DNA of 64,000 bases, taken from Lutjanus erythropterus (Eukaryota > Chordata > Actinopteri > Lutjaniformes > Lutjanidae). The translations under genes were made by a program, and so were the position numbers. The notes under the pieces are model-generated. The model had not been told where the DNA came from. It made no database searches and saw only the letters and a list, made by a program, of their open reading frames with translations. The stretch lies in contig CM034607.1 of assembly GCA_020091685.1 (NCBI GenBank), positions 16,607,221 to 16,671,220 on the forward strand. The letters are read 5' to 3'. Shown piece by piece: positions 1 to 24,916 of the stretch (position 1 is its first letter; each line of letters begins with the position of its first letter).

Positions 1-1497
1 TTAAATGGCTGCTTTTTTTTTAGATGGATTGAACAAAATAATCAAGTTCCTTGAATAAGGTTATGGGACAGTTTTATGATGTGTCACTCCAGTTGATATT
101 TCAGCTAACAAGATTTTTCTCAAAGGTGAACAAAATAGAGCTTCTTCACAGAGCCAAATATGAGTAAGGCAAGCTTTTTAGTTTGCTAGGAAATTATGTA
201 ATGTTTTGTAGATTTTTTTTTTTTGCCAGCTAGCAATCAAAGCAACATTTTGTTAAGGACCACAGAGCAGCTGAAAGTTTGCCCTTCTGTCCCTCTTTTA
301 GGTCCCGACAACACTCAAATTTATTTTGTAATTATTTATTCATTTGTTTATTTTAATGTGGGTGTAGCAACTTCAGGGAACAAAAGAGTCGCTGAGAGGC
401 TGAGGTCGGGCTTGATACTTTGTCTGAAGTGTTTAAAAATTCACTGAGATCCGAAAAAGACTTATAACTTTTTATTAATGAAAAGTAATTAACTTGTGAT
501 GACGTGCACACACTTAGAATCGAAGTTATCAAAGAAAATAACGATCAACAAAAAAATAAAGTAGCCCGACTCACCCTCTTCCTCCCACTGACCACAAGAG
601 GTGAACAGGTGTTTATATTAACTTAACATACCCACTAATATCCATGTGACCCACTATGTCCCTCATCAGTATGATCACACAATAAATGATATCATAAACA
701 ATAACAAACACACCAAAATATAATCCATCACAAACACACACACATACACACACCTTAATACATACACTTAGATTACCTCTGTGAATTAATTCATGGCTCC
801 TACAGTGGGTAAGCAAGCATCTCCATAATAATTTCAGTTTACATCACTACACTTAGTTTTTAAGTGTGCAGCAGAGCTCTGCCAAACTTTAAATGTGGAT
901 TTACTCACTTTAAACCAAGGTTTGCTGAACTCTGATTAGAATTAATGTTAGATTAAATGCATTTTTGTTGACGCAACCCAGTGTAATAACAAATAATGTG
1001 TAAATGTATGTACATTTAGTTTCACTAATGGTCTGTTTTTATGTGATGAGCATGAAGAAGAAAGGTAAAGTATGACTACATTTGTATTATTACAATATCA
1101 AATGTAAATTATTGCAATAAACCTGGATGGAAATATTTCATACTTCCTAAATACCATAGGAATAATATTAATACGCATTTACCAATAGTTGTCTGTTAGC
1201 TTACTAGAGATTACATTGAAATTGGCTAATTAATACTAATTGTTACTAGGAAAAGTAAAACCATGCCAACACTATCCCAATAACACGATTTAGAATATTT
1301 TGCTTATACCTAATATTTCATCCAGCTCTTATTTTAACCATGTGTAAATGCCTTTGTGCTTTTGCATTGTGCCTTTACCACTCAGTGCTGTGAAAATGCA
1401 CTTATTTATTGCACTGGCTGAAATGCTTGTTTGATTATTTGCTTGTTTTCCCTTTGCTGTAGGTACTAATTTGTACATGTGCATGTGTCTGATGCAG
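1..1497. other. Presumed intron of the first gene, no coding exon seen
   Basis: This AT-rich stretch ends in a good splice acceptor at 1495-1497, so at least its 3' part should be intron of the gene whose last exon follows. It holds a short CA-rich tract at about 728-755. I see no convincing exon, RNA gene or recognisable mobile element in the rest. Short open frames here have no recognisable family features. Confidence 0.5.
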
Positions 1498-1616
1498 GTT
1501 CGAAGCTGGGCCTGGGTGACGTACAGGCGGAGCTAGACCGCATATCCAGCCGGGAGACTGACTCGGACTTGCCCAATGCCAACGAGACGCCTGCCACCGA
1601 TGGCCAGGACACATGA
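1498..1616 (+). CDS. Last coding exon of an unidentified gene (C-terminal 38 residues)
   Basis: An AG acceptor at 1496-1497 is followed by one open frame, read from 1500 with the first two bases completing a split codon, which ends at TGA 1614-1616. The tail begins SKLGLGDVQAELDRIS and ends ATDGQDT. It is hydrophilic and acidic, with a short amphipathic stretch (VQAELDRI), no membrane segment and no domain I can assign. The other two frames contain early stops, and the GC-rich, codon-like composition contrasts with the AT-rich flanks, which supports a real exon. The gene lies upstream of the window on the same strand as beta-catenin. I do not recognise the family and give no function. The exon call is fairly firm, the identity is unknown. 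Confidence 0.7.
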
Positions 1617-3465
1617 AGACCAACACACTTCACCTTGCTCTCTTTCTCTCCCCCTCCTCCTCTTCCTCCACCACCTCAGTCATCTTCCACCTCCCTTGTC
1701 CTTCCTTCCTCCACTCCATCACAACGATGCGGGGGGGAAAGGGCGGGTGGACACAGTTTTACCTCCCCCCGCCGTCTTTCACTTTTCTCCTCAAGGAGAA
1801 AAACTCGCCCTCTCTTCCATTACCCCCTTTTTCTCTCTCCTCGTTCTCTTTCGCCCCCTCTCTCTTCTCTTCCTGGCTGTTTCGCTGAGGGCGAGTATTT
1901 GTCACTGTTACATACAAGACTGTCTGTTACATGAAGGTAAATAGGTATATGGGGGACCAATGGGGGTGTGGAGGTTGGGATGAGAAGAAGTGAGAGGCAG
2001 GTTGAAAAAGATTGATTTCAGGAATGAAAGTGAGGGCGTTTTATCCATCCATTTCTTGTGATGGTGCAGTTAGTGTTTTTACTGTAGGAACTGCTGAAGG
2101 GCGCATGTTGAAGAATCTGCACTTAGATACTCTAGGGGTGAGTGTGTGTGATCGTGTGTTTAATGTATGTGCGGCAAGTCACGCTTGGCCAGAGGAAGAG
2201 ATTGAGAACAAAAAAAAAAATGCCTGAAACAAACTTGCAAACAGTTTTTTAAGATGAAGGGACAAACATACCAGTATTTGTGTGTGTGAGTGATTGTGTG
2301 TTTGTGTGTGAGTGTGTGTGTGTGAGAGAGAAAGTGAGGTAGATTGAGGAAAGTAAGGAAGTTACTTCAACCTAGACCAGTACGTCGAAAGATTTTTGGC
2401 TGTTTGCTTTTCAACCAAAAGGCAAAAAAACATTACTATGCTCTTACACTACAAGCTCTTAAAACAGTGCGCACACTATTATTACAGCAGCCCGTCTGCT
2501 ACACTACACAAACCAAACATGACAAAAAATATACTTCAGTCACACTCGAGCACTAGTCCTGTGTAGAAGGCACCTAAGGTCCATCATGGCACCCACTTTT
2601 ACAACTGATCCTTCCTAAGCCCCGCCACTTTTGGAACCTCAAGTCAGATTTCTCTTTTAGATAGATACGCTATATGTTAGGTTTGTTTATGCTGAAAAGA
2701 AAAACAAATTTTGAAGATGGTAAAAAGATGTTGCTGTGAGACCTGTAAAAGGGACAGTTAGCTAATGTTAAAAAAAATGTTAAAAACTTTCTAACTAGTC
2801 AGCTAATCTACATAAAGTGTTAGCTACGGTCACTAGTTACAGCCAATAGCTAATTTTAGCAAAACACAAGCTAATTAGCCAGCTAATCTATATCAATTGT
2901 TAGCCAGCTAGTGTTTTGCTAACATTAGCCAGAGATGTGAATTTATATGTTGCCTTTACAGCTCATGCAGTAACCATCTTTTAACTTTTATCTTCAAAAT
3001 TTGGTTTTCTTTTGAGCCTAGCATATGACATTTCTAAGTACAGGAAATGGGAAAGGAGAAATTTGACTGTGGTTCCACTGGGTACCAAGTGTGCTCAACT
3101 AGAACCACAGAGCAAAAAGGGGTTGGGCTTTGGAAGGGTCAATTGGCCAAACTTACCCTCGTTGTACATTCTGCTCAAACCTGTAGATAACTGACGGTGC
3201 ACTGGAAGGGGAGGGTGGTAGCGGTTAGTAGGGGGCTGGGTAGCTGAGCTTTATGTGTACAGAAAGAAGCACTAGTGATTCAATTCCATAGTTACTGCGG
3301 GCGGGGGTGGTGGGTGGGCGAAGAGGGTCAGAACGAGGGAGGGTCACACCAAGGAATGTACAGTCTGTGTTTCGCTGATTGGTCCTGTTATTTCAGAGCT
3401 CTGTGTTGGCGTTTGTATAATCAGATCTGTTAATCAGTCAAAATAAAAGGTGTATTTATTCGGAT
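1617..3465 (+). other. 3' UTR of the first gene, with poly(A) signal
   Basis: Non-coding sequence follows the stop at 1616. It opens with a CT-rich tract (about 1620-1880), then TG-rich patches near 2280-2330. An AATAAA lies at 3442-3447, followed by T- and GT-rich sequence, which places cleavage near 3460. The element at 2691-3017 lies inside it. The UTR end is inferred from the hexamer alone, and an earlier site could also be used. Confidence 0.55.
2691..3017. mobile_element. MITE-like element with ~28-bp terminal inverted repeats
   Basis: The left end, starting GCTGAAAAGAAAAACAAATT at 2691, is matched in reverse complement by the right end at 2990-3017, about 26 of 28 bases. The similarity continues inward less perfectly (GTTAGCTAATGTTA against TAACATTAGC), so the whole unit could fold into one long imperfect hairpin. 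The interior is rich in TTAGCTA-type motifs. There is no coding capacity. This is the structure of a non-autonomous DNA transposon, and the superfamily is not assignable by eye. Confidence 0.7.
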
Positions 3466-3774
3466 TCATCCATCTGGCTTCCCTTTGTTTCTTTCCTCCT
3501 CACTCAGAATAAAAAATGTTTATTTTGTGTTGGGGAATTGTTACGAAGAGTGAAAATAGCTTGCAGTTGAAGTTCCTTCAGTTAGATCACTACGGTTGAT
3601 CCCATGTAGGTAAACCTTCATCTGCTGTAGTGGCCTTGTACAGGACACTGAATTATAGAATTTTCTGGTTTAGAAAGAATTATATGATGGGAAATTATTT
3701 AGAAAACACCCTGAAGGCAGAAAATGGACATGAGTGGCTGAAATACAAACCTTAAAATGTTTGTTAATGTAAAA

Positions 3775-6060
3775 TGTAAATGGAAACAGAATGCAGTGAT
3801 TTGCAACAACTTTTTAAGCTCTCTTCAATCGAATACAGTAGAAAGACAAGATTTTTAATGTCCAAACTGATTAACTTAGTTCTGTGTACAATTCTAGTCC
3901 TGCATTGAAGTCAATAAGAATTAATAATTTAATCTCAAAGAAGTATTTTGCTGGTGGTCATGTGTCATGGTGACATTTTAAAATGTGAGTTATTATAGCA
4001 TCTTGTATGCCTTTAGAAGAGAAGAAAGACTTAAACGTGGAGTCAAAACAGGCTGTGGCCTAAATGAAACGGGTGTGGATACACTGACACACACTGACAT
4101 TTCATTGGAGGGCCTTTAGCTTTGATTAAGGTATGCATCAGAGAAGTAAAAATCCATTGATGGAAAAACCTGGTCATTCAGTGTACTCAGGTAGTGAGCT
4201 GACCTCATTTTTTTGGGCACATAACATTGCTGACCTCGACCTGAGCAACTGGAGCAACTGAAGCATCCCCAGATCATAACACTGCCCCCACAGACTTGTA
4301 TGTTAGGCACAAGGCATGATGGGAGCATCTCTTCATCCACATCTCTTCTTACCCTGATGCCCCCATCACTCTGGAACAGAGTTAATCTGGACTCATCAGA
4401 CCACATTACCTTTTTCCGTCGCTCCAGAATCCAATCTTTATGCTTCCTAACAAAATGAAGCCTTTTTTTCTGATTAGCCTCACTGATAAGTGGTTTTCTC
4501 AAAGCTGCACAGCTGTTTAGTCCCAATCCCCCTGAGTTCTCTTTGCATTGTGTGTGTGGAAATGCTCTTACTTTCACTGTTAAACTTAGCCGTGAGGTTT
4601 TGATTTTTTGAGCTGTTGATTTTTTTATGATTTGATTTCACCAAACGTTTCAGTGATTGTCAGTCACAATCATTCAAGATATTTTTCCAACCACATTTCC
4701 TAACCTAATTTTAGTAGTTTCATCAATCTCCTTAGTTGTTTTCTTTACTTGATGCCAATAATTTGACCTGTCTGAAACAGAGTAACATCTTTTCCACGAC
4801 CACAGGATATGTCTTCTGACATGGTCGTTTAAGAAATGAGAAGCTACTCACTGCATTAGTTAGGTTTAAATAACTTGTTGCCTGCTGAAACATATTAATC
4901 ACTGCAGTAATTATTCAGTGAAAGGCTCTTACCCATTTTCTTAGTTAAATCCAGCTGGTGGCTTTTTTATTTGGCCGGGCAGTGTGCATTCCTGATGCTC
5001 TTTCTGCCCCCCGTGGAAAGCAGAAAGAGGGATCTCACAAAAATTAAAAAAAATTCACAACAATTTAGCCTGAAAAAGACACATACTGACCTGCTTTTCT
5101 CTAGTGTTGTGACAAATATTTTGGTTAAATTTGTTTAAAAATGAGATGAACTAGAAAATATTACACATAATATATGAACTGAGTGATGGATTTTGAATTG
5201 ACCCTAGGTTGCAGTGAGACAAATTTTTGTCACCGTTCAGCAGATGTGCTGAAGAAATTTCAGCTCTGTAGGATGTACGGCTGATTATTTTTTCAAGTTT
5301 GGATTGTGAGATGTCTACAAATTTAGATTTATTGTAATAAGCCGGGCCCACTTTAAGCAGTTATTACCAAAATTCATATATTGATTGAATCATGACCCGA
5401 GATCATGTACACTGATCTTTGTGCAAATTCATGCAGCCGATTATTAGATAGAAACTGAGCTTTATGAATACTCCTGAACATGTCTCAGTTTTCATTTTGA
5501 TATCTCATTGTGTTCATGAGTTGTTACAGATTTGGAAAAAATCAGAGTCTGCAGATGATGCTGACTCATTTTCAGGATGATTGGCCTAACCGTCTGGGAG
5601 GAGTTCACAAAAATAGGATGTTCATAAAATCAAGAAAAAGTTTATATTTTTTTAAAGCAGAAGGCCAATTGAGAAAAGTTGCAGGTGCATTGAAGGATTA
5701 AATTGGCGAAAGAATTTTTAGTCTGCGCAGAGCAGACAAGATAACTGCAAAAACGTGAACTACCTAAACGTATTGCCACCATGAGGTCAATGAGTGTCAT
5801 TTTTTTGTCTGAGCAGTTGGTGGAATTTGTAGCCAAACTGTCAATTTTGGTGAGTTTTCGTCTTACGGTTTTTGCTGAACAAACACTTTTAGAACCCTTA
5901 ATGAGTGTATATTTACAAAAAAACAATAGTTTATTAGATTGAACATTGAAAATCTTGTCTTTGTACTGTATTCAATTGCATATAAGTTGAGGACCATTTG
6001 CGTTTTGTTTTTACTTATGTTTTACACGGTGATCCAACTATTTTGGAATTGGAGTTTGTA
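3775..6060. mobile_element. Element bounded by long inverted arms, with a nested Tc1 fossil
   Basis: Sequence around 3785-3870 (for example GAATACAGTAGAAAGACAAG) recurs in inverted orientation at about 5935-6030 (CTTGTCTTTGTACTGTATTC). Arms of about 100-150 bp in opposite orientation, about 2.1 kb apart, look like the ends of a DNA transposon that later took a Tc1-like insertion. The interior has no intact transposase. Two independent copies in opposite orientation remain possible. Confidence 0.5.
4110..4985 (-). pseudogene. Degenerate Tc1-like transposase
   Basis: The minus-strand open frame 4577-4116 carries Tc1-family landmarks: RLHFVRKHKDW, then MWSDESRLTLFQSDG, which holds the first catalytic Asp of the DDE domain, then GGSVMIWGCFS around the second catalytic position. 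The N-terminal DNA-binding half (about 4580-4950) is still recognisable as the matching element sequence but is broken by stops and shifts, and the C-terminal end is lost. The outer end near 4985 reads, on the minus strand, CACTGCCCGGCCAAATAAAA, a typical fish Tc1 terminus. It is inactive: no full frame, and no left terminal repeat was found. Confidence 0.85.
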
Positions 6061-6255
6061 GAATAAGTTTTGCAGGCGCTGCTGTTTTGAGGACAATGCT
6101 CTTCCTCGGGCAGAAACAGAAGAGTAATGGAAGACAAGATATTGAATATCACTAGCAGCACAAAACAACAAACACCTTAAAGTTGAATTTTTGCTGACTG
6201 TTGGCATTAAATCATTTCAGTTTATGAGCCTCACTACTAAGGTACGAACTGTAGG

Positions 6256-6350
6256 GATAAAATGAGATCGAACTTTATTAATCCCAAGGGAAACTATTCT
6301 GCAGCAGTTGCAATACAAAGTAGTAAAGAGTGTAAATATATAGTATTGTA
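6256..6350. repeat. Dispersed fish repeat ('ctttattaatccca' type)
   Basis: A stretch resembling the very common fish interspersed sequence built around 'ctttattgatcccaggggaaa', followed by a GCAGCAGTTGCAATACA tract. A related longer copy occurs at 7749-8190. Recognised from the motif only, class uncertain. Confidence 0.5.
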
Positions 6351-7748
6351 ACCATTGTAAGTGGTTTCTGTTATTTTGTTTACCCTTTGTAGGCATTATG
6401 CCAACTGCTGTCTGACTGATTCTGGTCTCTAAACCCTCTGAAGGAGAGCTTGGCTGATTTATATCATGTATTTACAGTATATTTATACAATCCTCTACTG
6501 TCTTATGTCAGAACAGTTTCTCTTTATATCTGCATAAGGGTTCTGCAGTCTTTGTGTGTTTTCATGTAGTTTAAGCAGATACAAATACATTTCAGATCAT
6601 TATTAGAAGACTGGAATGGCAAACCTTACATGCACTGATGGATTTCAAGGAATAAGAGCGACTAATTTTGCCAAATAATTTAATATGCATGTAAGAAAGG
6701 GTTTGGATTTCTATTTTGTAAATAAATCTTTGAGTTGTAGGAGTACTTCCTGATAGACACTCGAATATACTGATGAAACCTTGCAAACATACTGTAGTTG
6801 TGCTTTATATTGTCTTCTCTATTTACCATGCTCTATTTGTTATTACGTGGTAAATAAAACACACTCACTCCTCTCTGTATCACAGCTGGAGACGGCAGAT
6901 GAGTTCATATAGTTTTATTTCCGACGGTTTGATGTTAGTCCCACATACTGGCAGAAAAAAGCATAAAATAATGAAAATCCATAAGCAGCCGCCGGAATAA
7001 ATGTCACCACCTTGTGATAGATTCATTTTAAGCAGCATATGAAAAAGTAAATTGTCACTCTTCCATTTGCTCTGGTAGCATGTGGTCTATTACTGTCCTC
7101 ACTCTGATAATATTTATACTCCTCGCAGAGATGTGACTGAATATTGTTTTATTAGCCTACGACACATTTCTGTCGCTCTCTGAGAGATGATGTGAATAGA
7201 AAATGTTCCAGTTGATTATTGTGGTATAATGAATGATCATAACTTTCCTTTTTCATTTCTTGCAGTAAAACCCTGCAGGCTCCACAATCACACTTTGGAC
7301 TTTGACCCTTTCTGGTCTGTAGCATGAGTCAGACACATGAACATGTGCTATACTGTGTGTGACACTGTCTCTTTTGATTGAGGTTAACTGTAATTGTCCC
7401 AACACTTGTACGCATGTAATGCTAAGAAGCTGAAGTAGATACACAAGTAGACTAGCTGCATTTAAGTGGATGTTAGACGTCCAACTGTTGTTACGTAGAC
7501 ATTTGCATTGCAATTTGTTTGCAGCCAGCCAATGATTACTTGCTCAAAATGGAAGTGCATTCATTAGAAATTTTATACAATTTCAGGATTAACATGTTTT
7601 TATGCATTTAAAAGTAACACAAATAGTCTAGATGTGACAAAAATTCCATTTGAACTGTAGTACAGTATCATGTTATTGTATATTATTGCCACTTCATGTT
7701 TTTCTTTCTTTCAATCGATGTTTAGTTTTTAAGATGGACAATTTAATA

Positions 7749-8190
7749 GGTTAAGATAAACTTTACTGATCCTGCGCTGGGGAAATTCACTTGTTATGGC
7801 AGTTCAAGGATTCAAAGTACAAGTAGAAAAAGAGTGAATGATAAATCAAAATAGAAATTAAGAATAGAATAAAATATTAAAAATATGAGATAAAACTATA
7901 AAATAAAAACTAAGGGCAAATCTATATACACTACATAAACATTTCACTTATATTCATGTATAGATAACTGTGCAGGATAATGCACAAATGTTGTAATACA
8001 CACATGGTGTGTAGCCAAGAGAAAAATATAACATTGCCTTGTAAAAGTGGATAATTGCACAGAGATACAAGCACAGGCTGGTTTTACTGTATGAATAGAA
8101 ATTATTGCTTGGGATGCTTGCACAGTATAAAGATAAATATACAGTAGGATATATGTGTATAAATGAGTATAACAGCCGCCAGGGCACCCC
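7749..8190. repeat. Dispersed fish repeat, longer copy
   Basis: It begins near GATAAACTTTACTGATCC and runs through an A-rich tract of AATA-type words (7850-7920), then 'gcacaaatgttgtaatacac' and 'aattgcacagagata'. It has the look of a degenerate retroposon copy with no intact frame. The boundaries are approximate. Confidence 0.45.
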
Positions 8191-8899
8191 ATGTTAGTTA
8201 ATTTTTCAATGTTTTAAACTAAAATTCTTACATATTGCACCTTTAAGGTCAGACTCATATTGAGGCTTCCTAAAGTGTGATCATATCACTTTATATTGAA
8301 TGTATTTTCAAATGACAAATTCCTTTTTTAAAAATTAAATACATTTCTCCTACTAGTATTTTGCATTTTATTTAAAATACATTTGCAAGTATTTGTAATT
8401 TATAACTGCTTCCTAAATTATTTATTTTTATCTGTATGTTTTTTTTTCCTTTCCGCCTTCCTTTTGATACTGCAGTTTATCATGTGCAAAATAAGTCTTA
8501 ATTTAATTGTGTGTAGGTGTGTGAAACATCAATGAGCAAACTTCATTTCTGTCAAATTATGATTTTATTGAATAATATAAATGACAGAATGATATGGAGC
8601 TATTAGGGGAAATGTTAGTGTCTCTGAGTTAACTGCATGTTAATTAAATCCCTCCATCACATCACAGCAGCTCATGAATCACATTCCATTCTAATGAATG
8701 CACCTCGCCCTCCCCACCGTTACAGCAAGTATCACAGATCTCTCATTTACGTGCGTGAAAAATCTCAAAACTGGAATGACAGACTGCTCTAAACATAAAG
8801 AGATAGTAGCATCTGGCAATAACTGTAAAATAATAGTTTCGGTGGTAAAACTTTGTTTAAAACGGCGCCCTACTTTTCCGAGTGCGGCAGAATACTGTA

Positions 8900-9080
8900 T
8901 TTTCTCCTTCGCCATCTTGATGTTCGTTCGCACAGGCGGAAGCAACATCTTCGGCGGAGCAACAGCGGGTGTGGTTCGGACTTCTACGGGTGGTTCACCT
9001 AGCAGCCCTTTTCCTATTTTCAGCCAAGAGAAAGGAGAAAATTTTCCTGACAAGAACCACGGAGGAGCCGCTCGTCTCTG
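8900..9080 (+). other. ctnnb2: Non-coding first exon of the beta-catenin gene (with promoter)
   Basis: A CpG-rich block beginning around 8860 ends in a splice donor at 9081 (CTCTG|gtaacg). Its distance from the coding start and its composition fit the untranslated exon 1 and CpG-island promoter typical of beta-catenin genes. There is no TATA box. The start of transcription cannot be fixed, so 8900 is a rough left edge. The open frames through this block are chance frames of GC-rich DNA. Confidence 0.6.
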
Positions 9081-9269
9081 GTAACGACAGTATGTTTACT
9101 ACATCTATCATACAAACGCATTCACAGCGCGTCAGTGTTGGCTTCACCAGAGAAAATCATCTTTTGACCAGGGAGGGGGCTCCGGTGGGGTTTTCTGATT
9201 TGGCTGGCAGCACAGCAGGTTTTGTACGGTGGTGGCGCTTGGATCTACTTTTCATACGTCCTGGTTAGC

Positions 9270-10080
9270 TAAGCTAATCAAACCACAATTAAACATTTGG
9301 AGGGCTCGCTTAAAAGTCACGATTCCAATAATGAATTGATTTGTAACATTGATGACTTCTAATATCGGCTGCGTCTCGGGACAAGTCTTTACAATTTAGA
9401 CATTGTGAGTGAAGCCCTAAACAGTGTTTGTTTATGTTAGCTAGCCAGCTAACTAGCGGAGGGGTTAGCTAGGCACGTTAGCTTAGCGAGCTTTCAAGGT
9501 AAGCTAGCCAACCTGTTAGCCAGCAGTGGTGGCTAATACATGCTAGCGGCTCGCTCTTGAATTATATGCATATAAAATATGTTTGGTGAGTGATGTAACC
9601 GTTATCGGGGGGGGTTTAGTTATGATTAGGCAGCATGTTACGCTCGTAGTTAGACCCACCATGAGAGGAGGAGTCATGGAAGTGATTGCGGGGCGGAGGG
9701 GGTAGTTTCTCTCATTGGAAACCCAAGCTGCGAGGTCGGAACTTGGCCGTGGTAGGGGGAGGGGGAGAAATATGCCTTTGATGTTCTTTGCCGCTGAATG
9801 GTGAATTGTGTTCATGCTGGCCTGGAAATACCCACCGCTTTGCTCTCTCGGCTGGAGGTGGAGGCTCGGCATTTCCCCTCATAGCTGCGTTAGCAAGCCA
9901 AACAAGCGTCTGAATCAGGGGGAGCTGGCACAGGTAGCGCAGAAGACAGCGGGTTTATTATTGAGACCACGTAGGAGAAACGCATAAACATTACGATTAG
10001 GTTTGGCTTTGGCAAACAAGAATTCAAGGTTGGGTGTGAGTTGTCTGATTTTCCCCTGTGCACTTATTTCCTTTTACACA
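9270..10080. other. ctnnb2: Beta-catenin intron 1, distal part
   Basis: Non-coding and moderately GC-rich. It holds a run of GCTAGC/TTAGCTAGC-type words at about 9435-9545 and nothing else I can name. It ends in the acceptor at 10080-10081. Confidence 0.6.
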
Positions 10081-10118
10081 GACTTATCTGCTGTGCGGGC
10101 TGAGGGCAGGCAAGAACA

Positions 10119-22536
<12,418 letters not shown>

Positions 22537-22541
22537 GATTG

Positions 22542-22639
22542 GTGAGGCAAGACTTCCACGGAAAACAAAAAAAATAACAATATTCATACATAAATGACAA
22601 CACACTAATTGAAAATGTTGACCTGTGCTCTTTTTGCAG
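22542..22639 (+). other. ctnnb2: Short intron in the beta-catenin 3' UTR
   Basis: Six bases after the stop codon there is a strong donor (ATTG|gtgagg, 22542), and 98 bases later a pyrimidine-rich acceptor (ctctttttgcag, ending 22639). Mammalian CTNNB1 also carries an alternatively spliced intron in its 3' UTR, so this is likely the equivalent. The stop lies so close to the junction that splicing should not trigger nonsense-mediated decay. Confidence 0.6.
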
Positions 22640-23605
22640 TTGTATTCTGATAGAACCTGCATTGTGATTGGCCTGTATTGTCTGAATCAGCATTATGATT
22701 GGCCTGTAGAGTTGTTGAAGGTAAAGAGAGGAACAAGGGGTCTTGGAAAGTGCCTGACACAAGAAAACAAAGAAGATGGTTGCCACGGGAATGTTTTAAG
22801 CAAGTCGAAGCTGGGGGTGGGGGAGCAGGGGGTTAAAGTATCAGAGAGATGTGGAATCACACAATGAGGGTCTCGGAGCAGGTTACCTGAATGGATGAGT
22901 GCACATGAGGTGGATCTTAAAAAGTTTGAAACACATATGTTTTAGCCTTGCCTGTATTCTTATCAGTTTTTTGTTTCTATTTTTCTTATTCTATTTTTTT
23001 ATTTCTTTTTGTATTACTCATTCTCTGTTATGGTACTGACCCAGCTTGCCTTCGCACTAGCCATCTTCATTTTCTCTTCAATGCTAATCATTTGTAATTT
23101 TTTTTTTTAACGTATATTACATGTAGTGTTAAGTTATAGTGATATTATACAATGTTCCTTTGGTTTATGGCCGAATGTGTAGAACACTAATAATCAGTTG
23201 AATTGTACTCTGACTTAAAGTGTAACATTGTGTAGTTTTTTTTATAATCTCAAAAATGGAGAATTATGCATTCTTAATATGTGCTTGTTTAAGCATAAAA
23301 TATGTCAGTGTCACAAATGTTCTAAAGAGGGATATGGGGTGAAATTGAGGGTGGGTCGGGGATAAATCTAGAGACAAGTGTTTTATATACAGTATCACTG
23401 GTAGGTTAACAACTATTTTGTATGCTATCATTGGATGTCTGATAGAAAAGTCTTTAACGCTATCGTTGGTGGTCTAATAAAACCCAGTTTTATGTGCTAT
23501 CAAGGGTAGCTAGGTTGATGAACCAGTTGTAGTCCTGCTGTGCTTATTTTGGAGACGAGGTTATGACACGGCTGAACAATAAAATGGCATTTTATTTCAT
23601 TTAGT
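22640..23605 (+). other. ctnnb2: Beta-catenin 3' UTR with poly(A) signal
   Basis: AT-rich non-coding sequence with many T-runs ends at AATAAA 23578-23583, followed by T- and GT-rich sequence (ttagtctctgtcctgtgtct). Cleavage is expected near 23600. Confidence 0.75.
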
Positions 23606-24430
23606 CTCTGTCCTGTGTCTTCTGTCCTCACGTGATGAAGTGATTATTTACTTCTTTAATTGGCAAGCCTGTTTTTAAGCTTCTGTAGCAGTGTTTTTTT
23701 CAATTGGGAGCTGGGACTCCCCATGAGGACTCCAGTTTCAGACACTACTAATAACATTATTTATTAGATTAATATGAATAAACAACAAAAGGCCCATACA
23801 TGATCCAATCTGTCTCAACTAAATGTATTAACTAAACAACTCGGTGCAGGGACTGATAGATAAATCAGACATGATACACTTAATCACTGCATTTTAATCG
23901 TAAATGCTTTGGTAGCATTGGGAAGTTTATACAACATTAAACAGCTGGAACCTCTCCCATCATACAATCACTGAAATTATCCATAAATATAAACCATAAA
24001 CAAAATCCTCTTACCAGGGACAGAGTGAAGAGCATATTTAAGCTCTTTTAGTATGAAATACACATTTATGGGATCAGAATTATCCTCTTTTCTGCAACTT
24101 TTGCTCCTCTTCAGCTAATAGTTATCTTCCCCTGCAGAGCTCACAGTCTGATCCTGTTGCACTTTGCGTAGCCAGAAAAGCCATCACAAAGATTAACCTT
24201 CTGTGTTAATAGCAACTTTGTTTATAATATCTGTCCCTTCTTCCTTGGAAAAAAATGTGTAAATCAGTTAATTTTCATTGTGAATTAGAAAATGGTCAGA
24301 GAGCCACCCAGCACCATATCAAAGTGAGAATCACTGGTGTTTGATATCAAATGACATAATCATGATCCCTTAGACATCCAGGACTTCAGCAAATCGACAG
24401 TGAAAATATCAAAGCTGCATTATGCATGAG

Positions 24431-24916
24431 TTTAAAGGGAAAGTTCACCCCAAAATAAAAAAAAATACATGTTGTGCTGTTTTATCCATCTAGATTGTGT
24501 TGGTGTGAGTTGCCAAGTTTTGGAGATGACAGCTGCAGAGTTGTCTGTCTTCTCTCAAATATATCTTCTTTATATGCCTTTTATTGTTGTGGTGCTCAAA
24601 AAAAAAAAGAAAGAAAGAAAAAATCACTGGAAAAATTCAACACCAGTTCACAACAAGGCAAGTCTGTGGATTATCTTGTGAAATCAGGTCATGATTTGGT
24701 TTTGAATTTTTAAAATGAATTGATTTATTTATGTACTTTTTGGTGCTTTGTGTACCATACAGGGAGTGCCATTCAGTCACATTATACTGGGTACCTACAG
24801 CTGATATCTCCAGTACTCTGCAGCTGATATCAAAACTTATATTTAGCACTAAATAGCACTCTGTGCCTAAGAAAAAATATGTATTTTTGATTTTTGGTGA
24901 ACTGTTCCTTTCAAAG
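24431..24916 (+). mobile_element. ~485-bp MITE with AAAGGGAAAGTTCACCCCAA ends
   Basis: The left end TTTAAAGGGAAAGTTCACCC and the right end (reverse complement CTTTGAAAGGAACAGTTCAC) form terminal inverted repeats of about 26 bases. The interior contains TAGATTGTGTTGGTGTGAGT and 'ttggagatgacagctgcaga', typical of an abundant fish element. There is no coding capacity. Confidence 0.75.

Larger units (their letters stand above)
3466..8880. other. Intergenic region between the first gene and beta-catenin
   Basis: This is AT-rich DNA without a recognisable host gene. It contains the long-inverted-arm element at about 3775-6060 with a Tc1-like fossil inside, and two copies of the common fish sequence around 'ctttattaatccca' (about 6256-6350 and 7749-8190). 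The rest is anonymous. Open frames here are short and lack family features. Confidence 0.6.

Noticed and set aside
8698..9268. Open frames of 99-128 codons on both strands near beta-catenin exon 1
   Set aside because: They cross the CpG-rich promoter and untranslated exon, have no family features and run past the splice donor at 9081.
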